Shown here piece after piece: positions 8,670 to 16,901 of a DNA stretch of 35,585 bases (position 1 is its first letter; every line of letters begins with the position of its first letter). Made by a program: the position numbers and the translations under genes. Below the pieces are notes generated by a model. The model was given only the letters and a program-made list of their open reading frames with translations, was not told where the DNA came from and ran no database searches. Source of the stretch: CAZFBA01 sp964517135 (GTDB taxonomy: Bacteria > Cyanobacteriota > Vampirovibrionia > JBFMGH01); assembly GCA_964517135.1 (NCBI GenBank), contig CAZFBA010000037.1, positions 1 through 35,585 of the forward strand, written 5' to 3'.

Positions 8670-8678
8670 GCTTTAATT

Positions 8679-10127
8679 TTACTGGCCTGTAAGTGCATCA
8701 ATGATATCAAAGATCGCCCTGCCTTTTTTGATACACTCTTTATACTCATGTTTTCCTACCGAGTCTGCTACAATGCCAGCTCCAAACTGCATTAAAGCGT
8801 AATAGTTTCCAGATGAAGTTCTTTCAAGCACCATCGTTCGTATAACAATATTAAGATCTATACTTCCACGTGCATCAATATAGCCAATACTGCCAGTATA
8901 AAGCCCTCTGCGCAGAGGTTCTATTTCTTCGATGATTTCCATACATCTTACCTTGGGCACTCCTGTAATTGTTCCTCCAGGAAACATTGCAGGTATTAGA
9001 TCAAGACAATCATTTTTTTCATCAAGCATAGCAGATATATTACTGACGAGATGCATTACATGAGAATACTTTTCAACAGTAAAAAGTTCATCTACCACTA
9101 CTGATGAATATTTAGAGACTTTACCAAGATCATTGCGCTCAAGATCAACCAGCATAATATGTTCTGAACGTTCTTTGGCAGATGCAATAAGCTCTTCTTC
9201 AAGTTTATTATCTTCAGAAGTAATGTGACTGCGACCCCTGGTACCGGCTATTGGTCTGGTTTCAATGGTTCTATCAGGGTTACTTTTTATTAATCGTTCC
9301 GGTGAGTTGCAAATAATACATATGTCGTCAAAATGAATATAAGCACAAAAGGGAGACGGATTGATATTATACAAAAGGCGATAGAACTCAAAAGGTTCCA
9401 GTTCCATAAGTTGACTGAATCTAATAGATATATTTGCTTGATATATTTCACCCCGGGAAATATAGTCTTTTGTTTTTTCAACTTGAGCAATGAATTCTTC
9501 TTCAGTAAAACTTTGTTTTCTCTTGCCTGAGAGCTTTATATTAACAGAAGGATCTTTTTCTTCAAAATTCAGGTTGACATTGTTGATCAGATAATTCAAA
9601 ATTTCTTTATTTTCAGCTATAATCCAGAGAGTGTTGTCTTTATGGTCAATGATAATACTGTTTTTAGTTAAGATAAACTGCATATCAGGGGTATATTCTG
9701 GTATATTTTTTTCAGGCAGTTTTTCAATATATCGAACAAAGTCATAAGAGATAAAGCCTATAAGCCCGCCGGTGAAGGGTAGATGAGAAAGTTTATCAGG
9801 CAAGTCTTTTTTGAAGGTTATTGCCAGAAGTTCCTGAAGTATAGACTTAAGCTGTGAGAGACTTTGAATATGTATATGCCTTTTAAGTTTCTCTTTATGG
9901 TTAATCTGCTGAAGTGTAAGTTGTGAAGCTCTCAGGGTAAGAAGCATTTCAGGCAATACTGAAATAATAGAATACTCACTGGTTTTATGTATATAGCTAT
10001 CAGAGCTCTGCAAAAGTGCCGTATAGTTAGCCTCTTTTACTTTTTCATAAATAAGGTGCACTGTTTCAGAGGCTTTTAGCTTCCTTGAATAGTAGAAAGT
10101 ATCTTTTTGGCCGGATTCTTGTTGCAT
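8679..10127 (-). CDS. pabB: chorismate-binding enzyme, probable aminodeoxychorismate synthase component I
   Basis: Converts chorismate and ammonia into 4-amino-4-deoxychorismate for folate synthesis. The chorismate-binding fold is complete: RPIAGTRGR (291-299), SAKERSEHIMLVDLERNDLG, PGGTITGVPKVRCMEIIEEIEP and the C-terminal GAGIVADS. The segment RRGLYTGSIGYIDARGSIDLNIVIRTM resembles PabB more than TrpE. Two points argue for caution. The position that is Lys274 in E. coli PabB (PIKGT) is Ala294 here, and the tryptophan-binding LLES box of TrpE is degenerate (LLQS), which favours PabB. The gene follows trpE by 12 bases and is the last gene of the operon. No glutaminase partner (PabA/TrpG) lies in the window. 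An isochorismate or anthranilate synthase role is less likely. Confidence 0.8.
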   Translation of the reverse strand: MQQESGQKDTFYYSRKLKASETVHLIYEKVKEANYTALLQSSDSYIHKTSEYSIISVLPEMLLTLRASQLTLQQINHKEKLKRHIHIQSLSQLKSILQELLAITFKKDLPDKLSHLPFTGGLIGFISYDFVRYIEKLPEKNIPEYTPDMQFILTKNSIIIDHKDNTLWIIAENKEILNYLINNVNLNFEEKDPSVNIKLSGKRKQSFTEEEFIAQVEKTKDYISRGEIYQANISIRFSQLMELEPFEFYRLLYNINPSPFCAYIHFDDICIICNSPERLIKSNPDRTIETRPIAGTRGRSHITSEDNKLEEELIASAKERSEHIMLVDLERNDLGKVSKYSSVVVDELFTVEKYSHVMHLVSNISAMLDEKNDCLDLIPAMFPGGTITGVPKVRCMEIIEEIEPLRRGLYTGSIGYIDARGSIDLNIVIRTMVLERTSSGNYYALMQFGAGIVADSVGKHEYKECIKKGRAIFDIIDALTGQ

Positions 10128-10139
10128 TTGATACCCAGA

Positions 10140-11660
10140 TTAAGGAGACAGTAAATTAATTGTCTGAATGAGTGCTTTTGCTTTATTGACGCATTCTTGA
10201 TATTCATTTTCCGCTACAGAGTCGGCTACAATGCCTGCCCCTGCCTGTACAAATAGCTTATTGTCTTTAATTAGCATAGTTCTAATTGTTATAGCAGTAT
10301 TCAGTTCGTTATTAAATCCGATATAACCAACACAACCGCCATATGGTCCTCTTGCTGACTGTTCCAGTTCGTAAATAATTTCCATCGCTTTAATTTTTGG
10401 CGCTCCTGAGAGTGTGCCAGCAGGGAAACAGGCTCTGAGGAGGTCTATAATACTGATATCTTTTTTTAGTTTTCCGGTAACATCACTAACAATGTGCATA
10501 ACGTGTGAATATTTTTCAATTTCCATCAGACGGGCCATTTTTACGCTGCCATATTCACAAACTCTGCCAAGATCGTTCCGGCTGAGATCAACCAGCATAA
10601 TATGTTCGGCACGTTCTTTCGGGTCACCAAGTAAATCCTGGGCCAGTAAGTCATCTTCTTCAAGAGAAAACCCTCTGTGCCTGGTTCCTGCTATAGGATG
10701 TGTATTAACTGTGCCGTCCGGTGTACATTTTACAAGCATTTCAGGAGAAGAGCCTATAATCTGAAAATCCTTAAAATGCAAATAATACATATATGGAGAT
10801 GGGTTCAGGCTTCTGAGAGTCCGGTATATAATGAAATTATCAATATCAGGTTTTTCTATTTCAAACCTTTGAGATAATACTGCCTGAAATATATCGCCGG
10901 CTCTAATGTATTCAATAGTTTTGTTGATGATAGAGTTCCATTTTTCTTTTGATATATTAGATTTAATAGTTGTTTCACGGGGTGTATCATTAAGCTTCAG
11001 AACAGGTGCACTGAGTGGCTGTTCAATTTTCCTTATAATATCATTAATTTTTTCAATTGCATTTTTGTAAATTATTTCAAGATCTCTTGTTTCATCTACA
11101 AATACATTATTGATCAGGTATATTCTATGTTTAACGTGATCAAATACTATAGTGGTGTCAGCTATCATAAAATACGCTTCAGGAAAACTTACACAGTGTT
11201 CTATAGTAGTAAAAAGGTCATTTAATACAGGCTCAATGTGCCTGACAGAGTCATAACTAAAGTATCCAACAGCACCACCTGAAAAGTAAGGCTTACCTTC
11301 ATCTACCAGTGAATACTCTGAAAGAAAGTTTTTAAGGGCTTCATAAGGATCACTACCTGCCTGTATTACTTCTCCTGTAAGCATATTAAATATTTTGACA
11401 ATGTTGTCTTCAGCTTTAATGATGTAAAGAGGCTTGCATCCCAGTATGGAATAGCGGCCAAACTGTTCACCACCATCGGTTGATTCAAGCAAAAAGCTGT
11501 AATCTTCGTCTTTACATACTTTGTAAAACAGTGCCACCGGAGATTCAAGATCAAGAACCAGCTCACACCAGACAGGAACAATGACCTTGTTATTAAGGTT
11601 TTTAAGCTTTTCACGGGCTATCGTTTTAAATTCTTCAAGTGCGGGATGTGTTTTAACCAT
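10140..11660 (-). CDS. trpE: anthranilate synthase component I
   Basis: First committed step of tryptophan synthesis: chorismate plus ammonia to anthranilate. The 506-residue protein has the feedback box LLES at 57-60 followed by GRYSILG, so inhibition by tryptophan is expected. It also has the chorismate-binding core HPIAGTRHRG, DPKERAEHIMLVDLSRNDLGRV, PAGTLSGAPKIKAMEIIYELE, RGPYGGCVGYIGF and GAGIVADS, all typical of TrpE. The ATG begins four bases after the stop of the response regulator, so the two genes are co-transcribed and probably translationally coupled; no separate ribosome site is evident. The glutaminase TrpG and the rest of the trp pathway are not in the window. Confidence 0.95.
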   Translation of the reverse strand: MVKTHPALEEFKTIAREKLKNLNNKVIVPVWCELVLDLESPVALFYKVCKDEDYSFLLESTDGGEQFGRYSILGCKPLYIIKAEDNIVKIFNMLTGEVIQAGSDPYEALKNFLSEYSLVDEGKPYFSGGAVGYFSYDSVRHIEPVLNDLFTTIEHCVSFPEAYFMIADTTIVFDHVKHRIYLINNVFVDETRDLEIIYKNAIEKINDIIRKIEQPLSAPVLKLNDTPRETTIKSNISKEKWNSIINKTIEYIRAGDIFQAVLSQRFEIEKPDIDNFIIYRTLRSLNPSPYMYYLHFKDFQIIGSSPEMLVKCTPDGTVNTHPIAGTRHRGFSLEEDDLLAQDLLGDPKERAEHIMLVDLSRNDLGRVCEYGSVKMARLMEIEKYSHVMHIVSDVTGKLKKDISIIDLLRACFPAGTLSGAPKIKAMEIIYELEQSARGPYGGCVGYIGFNNELNTAITIRTMLIKDNKLFVQAGAGIVADSVAENEYQECVNKAKALIQTINLLSP

Positions 11661-11664
11661 TTTT

Positions 11665-12030
11665 TTATCTTAAATTGCTTGATACCTTATTTTTGAGCTC
11701 ATTGGGAGTAAATGGCTTTATTATATAATCATTGGCACCAAGTTCTAGTCCTCTGTTTATGTCGCTCCCTTTGTCTAAAGAGGTGACAAATAAAACCGGT
11801 AAGTCTTTTGTAGCCTCATTTGTTTTGATCTTTTGAATTAATTCAAAGCCATCCATGCCTTCCATTACTATATCTAATAATACAATATCAGGCAGAGGAT
11901 TAGTTTCAAGATATTTAATTGCTTCAATGCCGCTGTTTGTAACAATAAATTCATGCCCTTCGGCGGCAAGATACTTCTTCATCATTGTTATAACTAGCTT
12001 GCTATCTTCAACAATCAGGACATTCGCCAA
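11665..12030 (-). CDS. single-domain response regulator (CheY-like)
   Basis: A stand-alone receiver domain of 121 residues: acidic pair E8-D9, phosphoacceptor D53 (LLDIVM), T83 (FVTS) and K105 (IKPF) are all in place, so phosphorylation should work. There is no output domain, so signalling must go through protein contacts, as in CheY or in PilH/PatA-like systems. The start is TTG at 12030 with GAGGG seven bases upstream; no in-frame ATG is near. It is the first gene of an operon with trpE and pabB, an unexpected partnership. No histidine kinase or chemotaxis gene is in the window. Confidence 0.93.
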   Translation of the reverse strand: MANVLIVEDSKLVITMMKKYLAAEGHEFIVTNSGIEAIKYLETNPLPDIVLLDIVMEGMDGFELIQKIKTNEATKDLPVLFVTSLDKGSDINRGLELGANDYIIKPFTPNELKNKVSSNLR

Positions 12031-12281
12031 AGTTTTACCCTCTTTTCAAACTATTCTTAGCACAATAACCTTTGCATAATACTTTTTCAACTAATAAATT
12101 TTTATTTTATTATGCACAGGATGCTGCCATTTATTTTAAAAGAAAACTTTAAACTTTCAAAGTTTTTATTTTAACAGGCTGTCAGAGGCATTTTGCGTGT
12201 GTTTTGAGCTGCTAATATTTGCCTGCCTTAAAAACTTGCGTAAATGAAAGTAAAATAATTAATAACAATTGTTATAAAACG

Positions 12282-12310
12282 TTGACTTTCAACCTTTGAA
12301 ATTTTAATAT
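12282..12310 (+). promoter_or_regulatory. sigma-70-type promoter of tRNA-Leu(GAG)
   Basis: TTGACT (12282-12287), a 17-base spacer and TAATAT (12305-12310) form a near-consensus promoter. Transcription should start about 12317, a few bases before the tRNA at 12325. The rest of the gap back to 12031 shows nothing else nameable. Confidence 0.75.
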
Positions 12311-12324
12311 GATTTTAACCTCAA

Positions 12325-12406
12325 GTCGGGGTGGCGGAATTGGTAGACGCGCACGGTTGAGGGCCGTGTGGGGAGACCCATGAGGGTTCAAGTCCCTCCC
12401 TCGACA
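12325..12406 (+). tRNA. tRNA-Leu, anticodon GAG
   Basis: Class II tRNA. The acceptor stem GTCGGGG pairs with CCTCGAC (one G-U). The D-arm contains GGCGGAATTGGTAGACGC, and the anticodon arm CACGG-TTGAGGG-CCGTG has GAG in the middle. A long variable arm follows, then the T-arm GAGGG-TTCAAGT-CCCTC. The discriminator base is A and no CCA is encoded. It has its own promoter upstream and a terminator downstream. Confidence 0.97.
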
Positions 12407-12427
12407 GTTTTTGAGACACTATTTCTT

Positions 12428-12460
12428 AACCGCAAAAGAATGCGGTTTTTTCTGTTTTTA
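12428..12460 (+). terminator. Rho-independent terminator after tRNA-Leu
   Basis: AACCGCA (12428-12434), a six-base loop and TGCGGTT (12441-12447) form a stem followed by a T-rich tract. It ends the tRNA transcript before pdxJ. Confidence 0.85.
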
Positions 12461-12546
12461 TATCTTCTTTGAAAACTTTAAATTCTTTTGACTGTTATGA
12501 TAAGATAGCATCTGATAGGCGGTATAAAGAATTTGAGGATTATAAA

Positions 12547-13296
12547 ATGATTACGCTTGGTGTAAATGTAGATCATGTCGCAACAATCAGACAGGCTAGA
12601 AAAGGAACCGAACCTGACCCCGTAACTGCAGCAGCTATCTGTGAAATGGCTGGTGCCGATTGTATTACAGTTCACCTCAGAGAAGATAGAAGACATATCG
12701 TCGATCGAGATGTAGAAATTCTTTCAAAAACCATTCAAACAAGATTAAACCTTGAAATGGCTTGCACAAAAGAAATTCAGGATATAGCTTTAAGATTAAA
12801 GCCCTGGTCAGTTTGCCTTGTCCCTGAAAAGAGACAAGAGGTTACAACTGAAGGTGGCCTGAATGTTAAAGACAATAAAAAATTTATGACTGACTATATT
12901 TCAGCTTTTAAAAATGCTGGTATTATAGTTAGTCTATTCATTGACCCTGACCAGGATCAAATTGAAGCAAGCTATGAAGTAAAAGCAGATTTTATTGAAA
13001 TTCATACTGGCACATACGCCAACGCTAAAACAGAAGAAGATATTCTTAATACATTTAAAGAAATAGATGACGCAGCAGGTTTTGCCAGAAAATTAGGCTT
13101 AAGAGTTAATGCAGGACACGGTTTAAACTATGTCAATGTCCATAGAATTTGTACCATAAAAGATCTTGAAGAGTTGAATGTTGGCCACAGTATTATATCA
13201 AGGGCTATTTATGTTGGGCTTGACAGGGCTGTCAAAGATATGAAAGACATTCTAAATAGTTATAATAATGCAATATTCTCATCAAAAAACTCTTAA
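12547..13296 (+). CDS. pdxJ: pyridoxine 5'-phosphate synthase
   Basis: Condenses 1-deoxyxylulose 5-phosphate with 3-amino-2-oxopropyl phosphate in the DXP-dependent vitamin B6 pathway. The 249 residues match the family throughout: LGVNVDHVATIRQARKG at the N-terminus, GADCITVHLREDRRHIVDRDV in the middle, then IEIHTGTYA and RVNAGHGLNY. A longer frame opens at 12469, but the family start is the ATG at 12547, which has GAGG eight bases before it. The gene follows the tRNA-Leu terminator and precedes a membrane protein gene by 28 bases. PdxA is not in the window. Presence of pdxJ implies the DXP-dependent route rather than PdxS/PdxT. Confidence 0.97.
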   Translation: MITLGVNVDHVATIRQARKGTEPDPVTAAAICEMAGADCITVHLREDRRHIVDRDVEILSKTIQTRLNLEMACTKEIQDIALRLKPWSVCLVPEKRQEVTTEGGLNVKDNKKFMTDYISAFKNAGIIVSLFIDPDQDQIEASYEVKADFIEIHTGTYANAKTEEDILNTFKEIDDAAGFARKLGLRVNAGHGLNYVNVHRICTIKDLEELNVGHSIISRAIYVGLDRAVKDMKDILNSYNNAIFSSKNS

Positions 13297-13324
13297 GGTA
13301 TTGATTTCCTGAGATGCTTATTTA

Positions 13325-14869
13325 ATGAAAGATTTAGTAACAAAATCCTTAAAAGATATTAATTTTATTGCATTAATTATTGTTGCACTGTTTGCTTCTG
13401 CAGTATTAAACATCGCAGACCCTGATTTCTGGAGCAGACTCTATTGCGGAGCTGCCTATCTGGATAACGGATGGGTTCTTTATCGTGATATATTTACCTT
13501 TTCACCTGCTAAAGATATCTGGGTAGATCATGAATGGCTCAGCAGCATTATTTTGTTTTTTATCTTCAAAAATTATGGTTTTACGGGCATTTTAATCTTT
13601 AAAAGTACTGCTGCTATCCTTGTTATGTGGTTAATTTATCTTATTGCCCGCTTGAGACTGGATACAAACAAAAATATATTTTATCTAATGCTTGTCTTAT
13701 TTGCTCTTGCACCAGGCCTTGCATCAAATATGCGTTCTCACATATTTACTTACCTGTTTTTTCTACTGTGGATGCTTATACTTGAACACTCTCGCCTGAA
13801 AGAAACGCAAAAATACCTCTGGATTCTGCCAGTCTCAATGATATTATGGGTTAACCTCCACGGGGGATGCATTGCAGGTCTTGCACTACTTGGCATTTAC
13901 ACGATTTCTCAGCTTATTGAAAGAAAAGAGTTTAAACCATACCTGATAGTTCTTGTTATTAGCATACTTTTGACTATTGTAAACCCCTATACTTATCACT
14001 ATTACCTGTTTATAATTGACGAATTAACAGCAAAACACTACCAGATATCTGAATGGGCAAAACTTGATCTGAAAAACATAGAAGATTTCAAGTTTTTTAA
14101 ACTACTTTTACTGGTTGGTATAATAGCGTTTATTTTTTCTAAAAAGCCTAAAAGTGATCCGGCAGCAATAATACTTCTGGTTTCACTGGCCTTTTTTAGC
14201 TTTATGGCTGTCAGGCACACAATGATTTTTTCTCTTGTTGCTGGTGTCTTTATATATGAACATCTTTCAGATATTTATCAACGCCTTTTAAAAGACCTGA
14301 GAACCAAAAAAGGAGATGAATATGCAAATATAATTGATTTTTTCCTAAATAAGGGCTTTGCAATTATTGTCATAATTGTGTTTACTGCCCTCTTATCGAC
14401 TATAAACTTTTCAGATTGGAAATTTAAGTTCCTACAGGAAAAATACCCTCTGAATGCTATCAGATTCATAAAAGAAAATTCTCTTAAAGGTAATATACTT
14501 ATACCTTTTCACTGGGGATCTTATGCTACCTGGCGGCTATATCCTGATAATAAAGTTTCAATTGATGGAAGATATGTAACTGCATTTCCTGAAAAGGTTT
14601 ATAATGAAAACCTTGACTTTTATTTCGCCAGAAAAAACTGGAAAAACTTTCTTGAAACCTTTAAGCCAGATATATTACTTGTTGATCAAAAGTTTTCTCC
14701 GGTATATGAAAAGCTTTTAAAAGAAAAATACTGGAGAATCATTTACGAAGACAGCTATGCAGCCATATTCATACCTTATAATAATCCTGAAATCAACAAC
14801 TTAAAAGAAATCAAAAAGATACATCCTTCTAAAATAGATCATTTTGATTCATATTTCCTGAGAGAATAA
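13325..14869 (+). CDS. multi-pass membrane protein, GT-C glycosyltransferase-like
   Basis: A 514-residue protein with about ten to twelve hydrophobic helices in residues 15-365 and a soluble C-terminal domain of about 140 residues. The first periplasmic loop has ADPDFWSRLYCGAAYLDNG and then WVDHEWLS. This layout, with an acidic D-P-D after the first helix and an H-E-W-L-S motif, is seen in GT-C-fold membrane proteins that use lipid-linked sugars. The soluble part (HWGSYATWRLYP...VSIDGRYVTAFPE) is also typical of that group. The substrate is unknown. It follows pdxJ by 28 bases and may be co-transcribed. Family assignment is by fold pattern, so a transferase activity is an inference. Confidence 0.7.
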   Translation: MKDLVTKSLKDINFIALIIVALFASAVLNIADPDFWSRLYCGAAYLDNGWVLYRDIFTFSPAKDIWVDHEWLSSIILFFIFKNYGFTGILIFKSTAAILVMWLIYLIARLRLDTNKNIFYLMLVLFALAPGLASNMRSHIFTYLFFLLWMLILEHSRLKETQKYLWILPVSMILWVNLHGGCIAGLALLGIYTISQLIERKEFKPYLIVLVISILLTIVNPYTYHYYLFIIDELTAKHYQISEWAKLDLKNIEDFKFFKLLLLVGIIAFIFSKKPKSDPAAIILLVSLAFFSFMAVRHTMIFSLVAGVFIYEHLSDIYQRLLKDLRTKKGDEYANIIDFFLNKGFAIIVIIVFTALLSTINFSDWKFKFLQEKYPLNAIRFIKENSLKGNILIPFHWGSYATWRLYPDNKVSIDGRYVTAFPEKVYNENLDFYFARKNWKNFLETFKPDILLVDQKFSPVYEKLLKEKYWRIIYEDSYAAIFIPYNNPEINNLKEIKKIHPSKIDHFDSYFLRE

Positions 14870-14962
14870 TTACTTTTTCTGTGATATATTTTTCTTGAAA
14901 TCTTTTCATTAAGGTATTACCCTGTTATAATCAAACTTCAAGAGTCTATAAAGGAAAGAATT

Positions 14963-16363
14963 TTGTTAGATAAGTTTACTGAAAAAGCCATTAAAGCTGT
15001 AATTAATTCTCAGGAAGAAGCTAGAAGGCTTTCTCACTCTCAAATAGGCACACAACACTTGCTCTTAGGCCTTGTTCAGGAAGGAACCGGCATACCCGTA
15101 AGAGTATTAAGAGCCGTTGGTGTCACTATTGAAGAACTGAGAGAAAAAGTAGCTGAATCCAAAAGCCTGACCAAAAACACTGGGATTCTTAATGAGGTAA
15201 TATTCTCAAATCAGGCTATTCAAGCCCTTAAAGATGCTTCAGAGCAGGCTAAAAATCTTGGCTATGTTTATGTAGGCTCTGAACACCTGTTTATTTCTCT
15301 CTTGAGTAATGAAAATTTTGCAGCAGTAAAGGTTCTCAAAGACCTAGAAGTAGATGTTGATAGAATTATTGAAACAGTCACCAGAATAACAGTCAAACGA
15401 TCTTTAAACAGGGCTCATCCTGAAATACAACAGTCTAAAAAGCTAACAGAAATATCAAAGGCAATACAGTCAAAAATTTTTGAGTTGCCATTTAGTCTTG
15501 AAAGTGAATCAACATCAGAAATTATTAATCTTGCAAAACAAGAAATGAAAGCATTTAACAATGATACAATTGGCACAGAGCACTTACTGCTTGCAATCAC
15601 AAAATCACAAAATAACAACCTGAAATCATTACTGGAAGAAAATAATATTAACTATAACCAGTTACTTGAATACCTCTCATACCACCAGGATCGCTCACCT
15701 GAATATCTTGATGTTAACTTTCAACTAACGCCTGTAGCTTTCAAAGTACTTGAAAAAGCCCACGAAATAGCTACAACGCTTGGTTATGGATCTGTAAAAC
15801 CAGAACATATTATGCTTGGAATGCTTAAAGAAGACAAGGGACTGGTAAAAGCTATTTTTGAAAACAAATCAATTAATACTCAACAGCTATATCAAAGAAT
15901 CATCGAACCTATAGAAAAACAACGACCGCCTACACTAAGTATTATCAAACTCGCTCAGGAAGAAGCACGAATGCTTGACTACAATGTTGTAGGAACAGAG
16001 CATATTTTATTGGGCTTGCTCAGTGTTGGCATAGGCATTGCTTCAAATGTTCTGCAAAATTTAGGTATAACACTTCAAGATGCCAGACATGAGGTTAAAA
16101 AAGTCGTTGGCTATGGCTCATATGATAGTAATGTTGAAATGACCTTCACTCCCAGAGCTAAAAAGCTACTTGAACTTGCCTGGGAAGAAGCTAAAAGGAA
16201 AGATTATACAAGAATTGAATCTGAACATCTTCTCATTGCAATTACAAAACTGAAAGATTCTATGGCAATGAATATATTAACTGGCCTTGGGGTAGATTCA
16301 ATAGAGATAACTCAGGGTATTATGACCTCTCTGGATAGTAAATCTATCGACGTTAACCAGTAA
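14963..16363 (+). CDS. Clp N-terminal-domain protein without ATPase
   Basis: This 466-residue protein consists of six copies of the half-repeat seen in the N-domain of ClpA/ClpC, each with a version of the G-T-E-H-L-L-L-G-L core (for example IGTQHLLLGLV, VGSEHLFISLL, IGTEHLLLAI, VKPEHIMLGML, VGTEHILLGLL, IESEHLLIAI). That is three complete N-domains in a row and nothing else: no Walker A or B motif and no C-terminal ClpP loop. N-domains bind substrates and adaptors, so the protein may be an adaptor, decoy or regulator of a Clp protease, in the manner of plant ClpT. The start is TTG with an AAGGA ribosome site. No clp gene is nearby. Confidence 0.9.
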   Translation: MLDKFTEKAIKAVINSQEEARRLSHSQIGTQHLLLGLVQEGTGIPVRVLRAVGVTIEELREKVAESKSLTKNTGILNEVIFSNQAIQALKDASEQAKNLGYVYVGSEHLFISLLSNENFAAVKVLKDLEVDVDRIIETVTRITVKRSLNRAHPEIQQSKKLTEISKAIQSKIFELPFSLESESTSEIINLAKQEMKAFNNDTIGTEHLLLAITKSQNNNLKSLLEENNINYNQLLEYLSYHQDRSPEYLDVNFQLTPVAFKVLEKAHEIATTLGYGSVKPEHIMLGMLKEDKGLVKAIFENKSINTQQLYQRIIEPIEKQRPPTLSIIKLAQEEARMLDYNVVGTEHILLGLLSVGIGIASNVLQNLGITLQDARHEVKKVVGYGSYDSNVEMTFTPRAKKLLELAWEEAKRKDYTRIESEHLLIAITKLKDSMAMNILTGLGVDSIEITQGIMTSLDSKSIDVNQ

Positions 16364-16433
16364 AAATTAAATTCGTATTTGTTCCTTGAAATTAACCTTT
16401 ACATAATAAGATGTAAAGAAATGATATTGCGTT

Positions 16434-16697
16434 ATGTGCAGTATATTACCAGCGGAGCTGGTTCAAAAAGCCAGCCTGGCACTCAAAAAAATCGTTTTGG
16501 TATTGAGTGTACCAGTAATATATTGACATCTCGCACCGCTCGAAAGAGCAACGGACTGTGGATCCGCCGGGTTCAATTCCCAATTTGTCTGGTAGACTTG
16601 TTAAACCTTGCCAGAAAAGGGTACTGCGTGTAAATGGCGGATAACAATTTATTCTGGCTGCGGTTAGAATATTTTGTATAAAGCCATTTACAGTACC
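16434..16697 (+). ncRNA. candidate structured RNA of unknown family
   Basis: The gap from 16364 to 16901 has no convincing gene but strong secondary structure. Helix A pairs 16434-16449 with 16515-16529 (15 pairs, one bulge, one G-U). Inside it, GCACTCAA (16479-16486) pairs with TTGAGTGT (16503-16510), and GCTGG (16457-16461) can pair with CCAGC (16471-16475). A tRNA-like segment follows at 16525-16590. Helix D then pairs GGTACT (16620-16625) with AGTACC (16692-16697) and, within it, GTAAATGGC (16630-16638) with GCCATTTAC (16683-16691). The wobble pairs in helix A and the 16479 helix are G-U on the plus strand and would be mismatches on the minus strand, so the RNA is probably plus-sense. It may run on to about 16870. 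It does not match RNase P RNA, tmRNA or SRP RNA as far as I can see. Confidence 0.55.
16525..16590 (+). other. tRNA-His-like segment, degenerate
   Basis: GCTC-GAAA-GAGC (16538-16549) looks like a D-stem closed by a tetraloop. It is followed by CGGA-CTGTGGA-TCCG (16552-16566), a good anticodon arm with GTG (His) in the anticodon position, then GGG-TTCAATT-CCC (16569-16581), a T-arm core. The variable loop is missing, the T-stem has only three pairs, the D-loop is too short and the acceptor stem is poor (GACA with TGTC). It cannot be a normal tRNA. It is either a decayed tRNA-His or a tRNA mimic inside the larger structured RNA. Confidence 0.5.
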
Positions 16698-16901
16698 TGA
16701 TGGGCTATGCAAAATCGTGGATACCGGTTCAGTCTTCTGGTTTGAGTGTTTATTCTGATCTCTGGCCTTTAAGCTGGCCCCGGTTAGCTAAACCTTCAGA
16801 AGGATGAGTAGATGCAATAACTAAAAGTCTTTACCTTAAACGATTTTCCGCCCTGATAGTGCCAGTGGTACCCTTGAATGGTGAGGGAAGAAAGGGAAAA
16901 A

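Noticed and set aside
8679..11660. pabB as a duplicate of trpE
   Set aside because: The two proteins differ throughout, including in the tryptophan-binding box and in the C-terminal signature, so a recent duplication is not supported.
12469..12546. Longer N-terminus of PdxJ
   Set aside because: The added residues do not match the family and the start at 12547 has a GAGG ribosome site.
16446..16712. 88-residue minus-strand frame and a plus-strand frame at 16379
   Set aside because: Both lie across the paired RNA segments, lack ribosome sites and have no domain-like sequence.
16364..16901. RNase P RNA, tmRNA, SRP RNA or a self-splicing intron
   Set aside because: None of the conserved cores is present (no GAGGAAAGTCC or ACAGAA block, no tag reading frame ending in Ala-Ala with a resume codon next to a tRNA half, no SRP tetraloop domain, no group I P/Q/R/S or group II domain V pattern).
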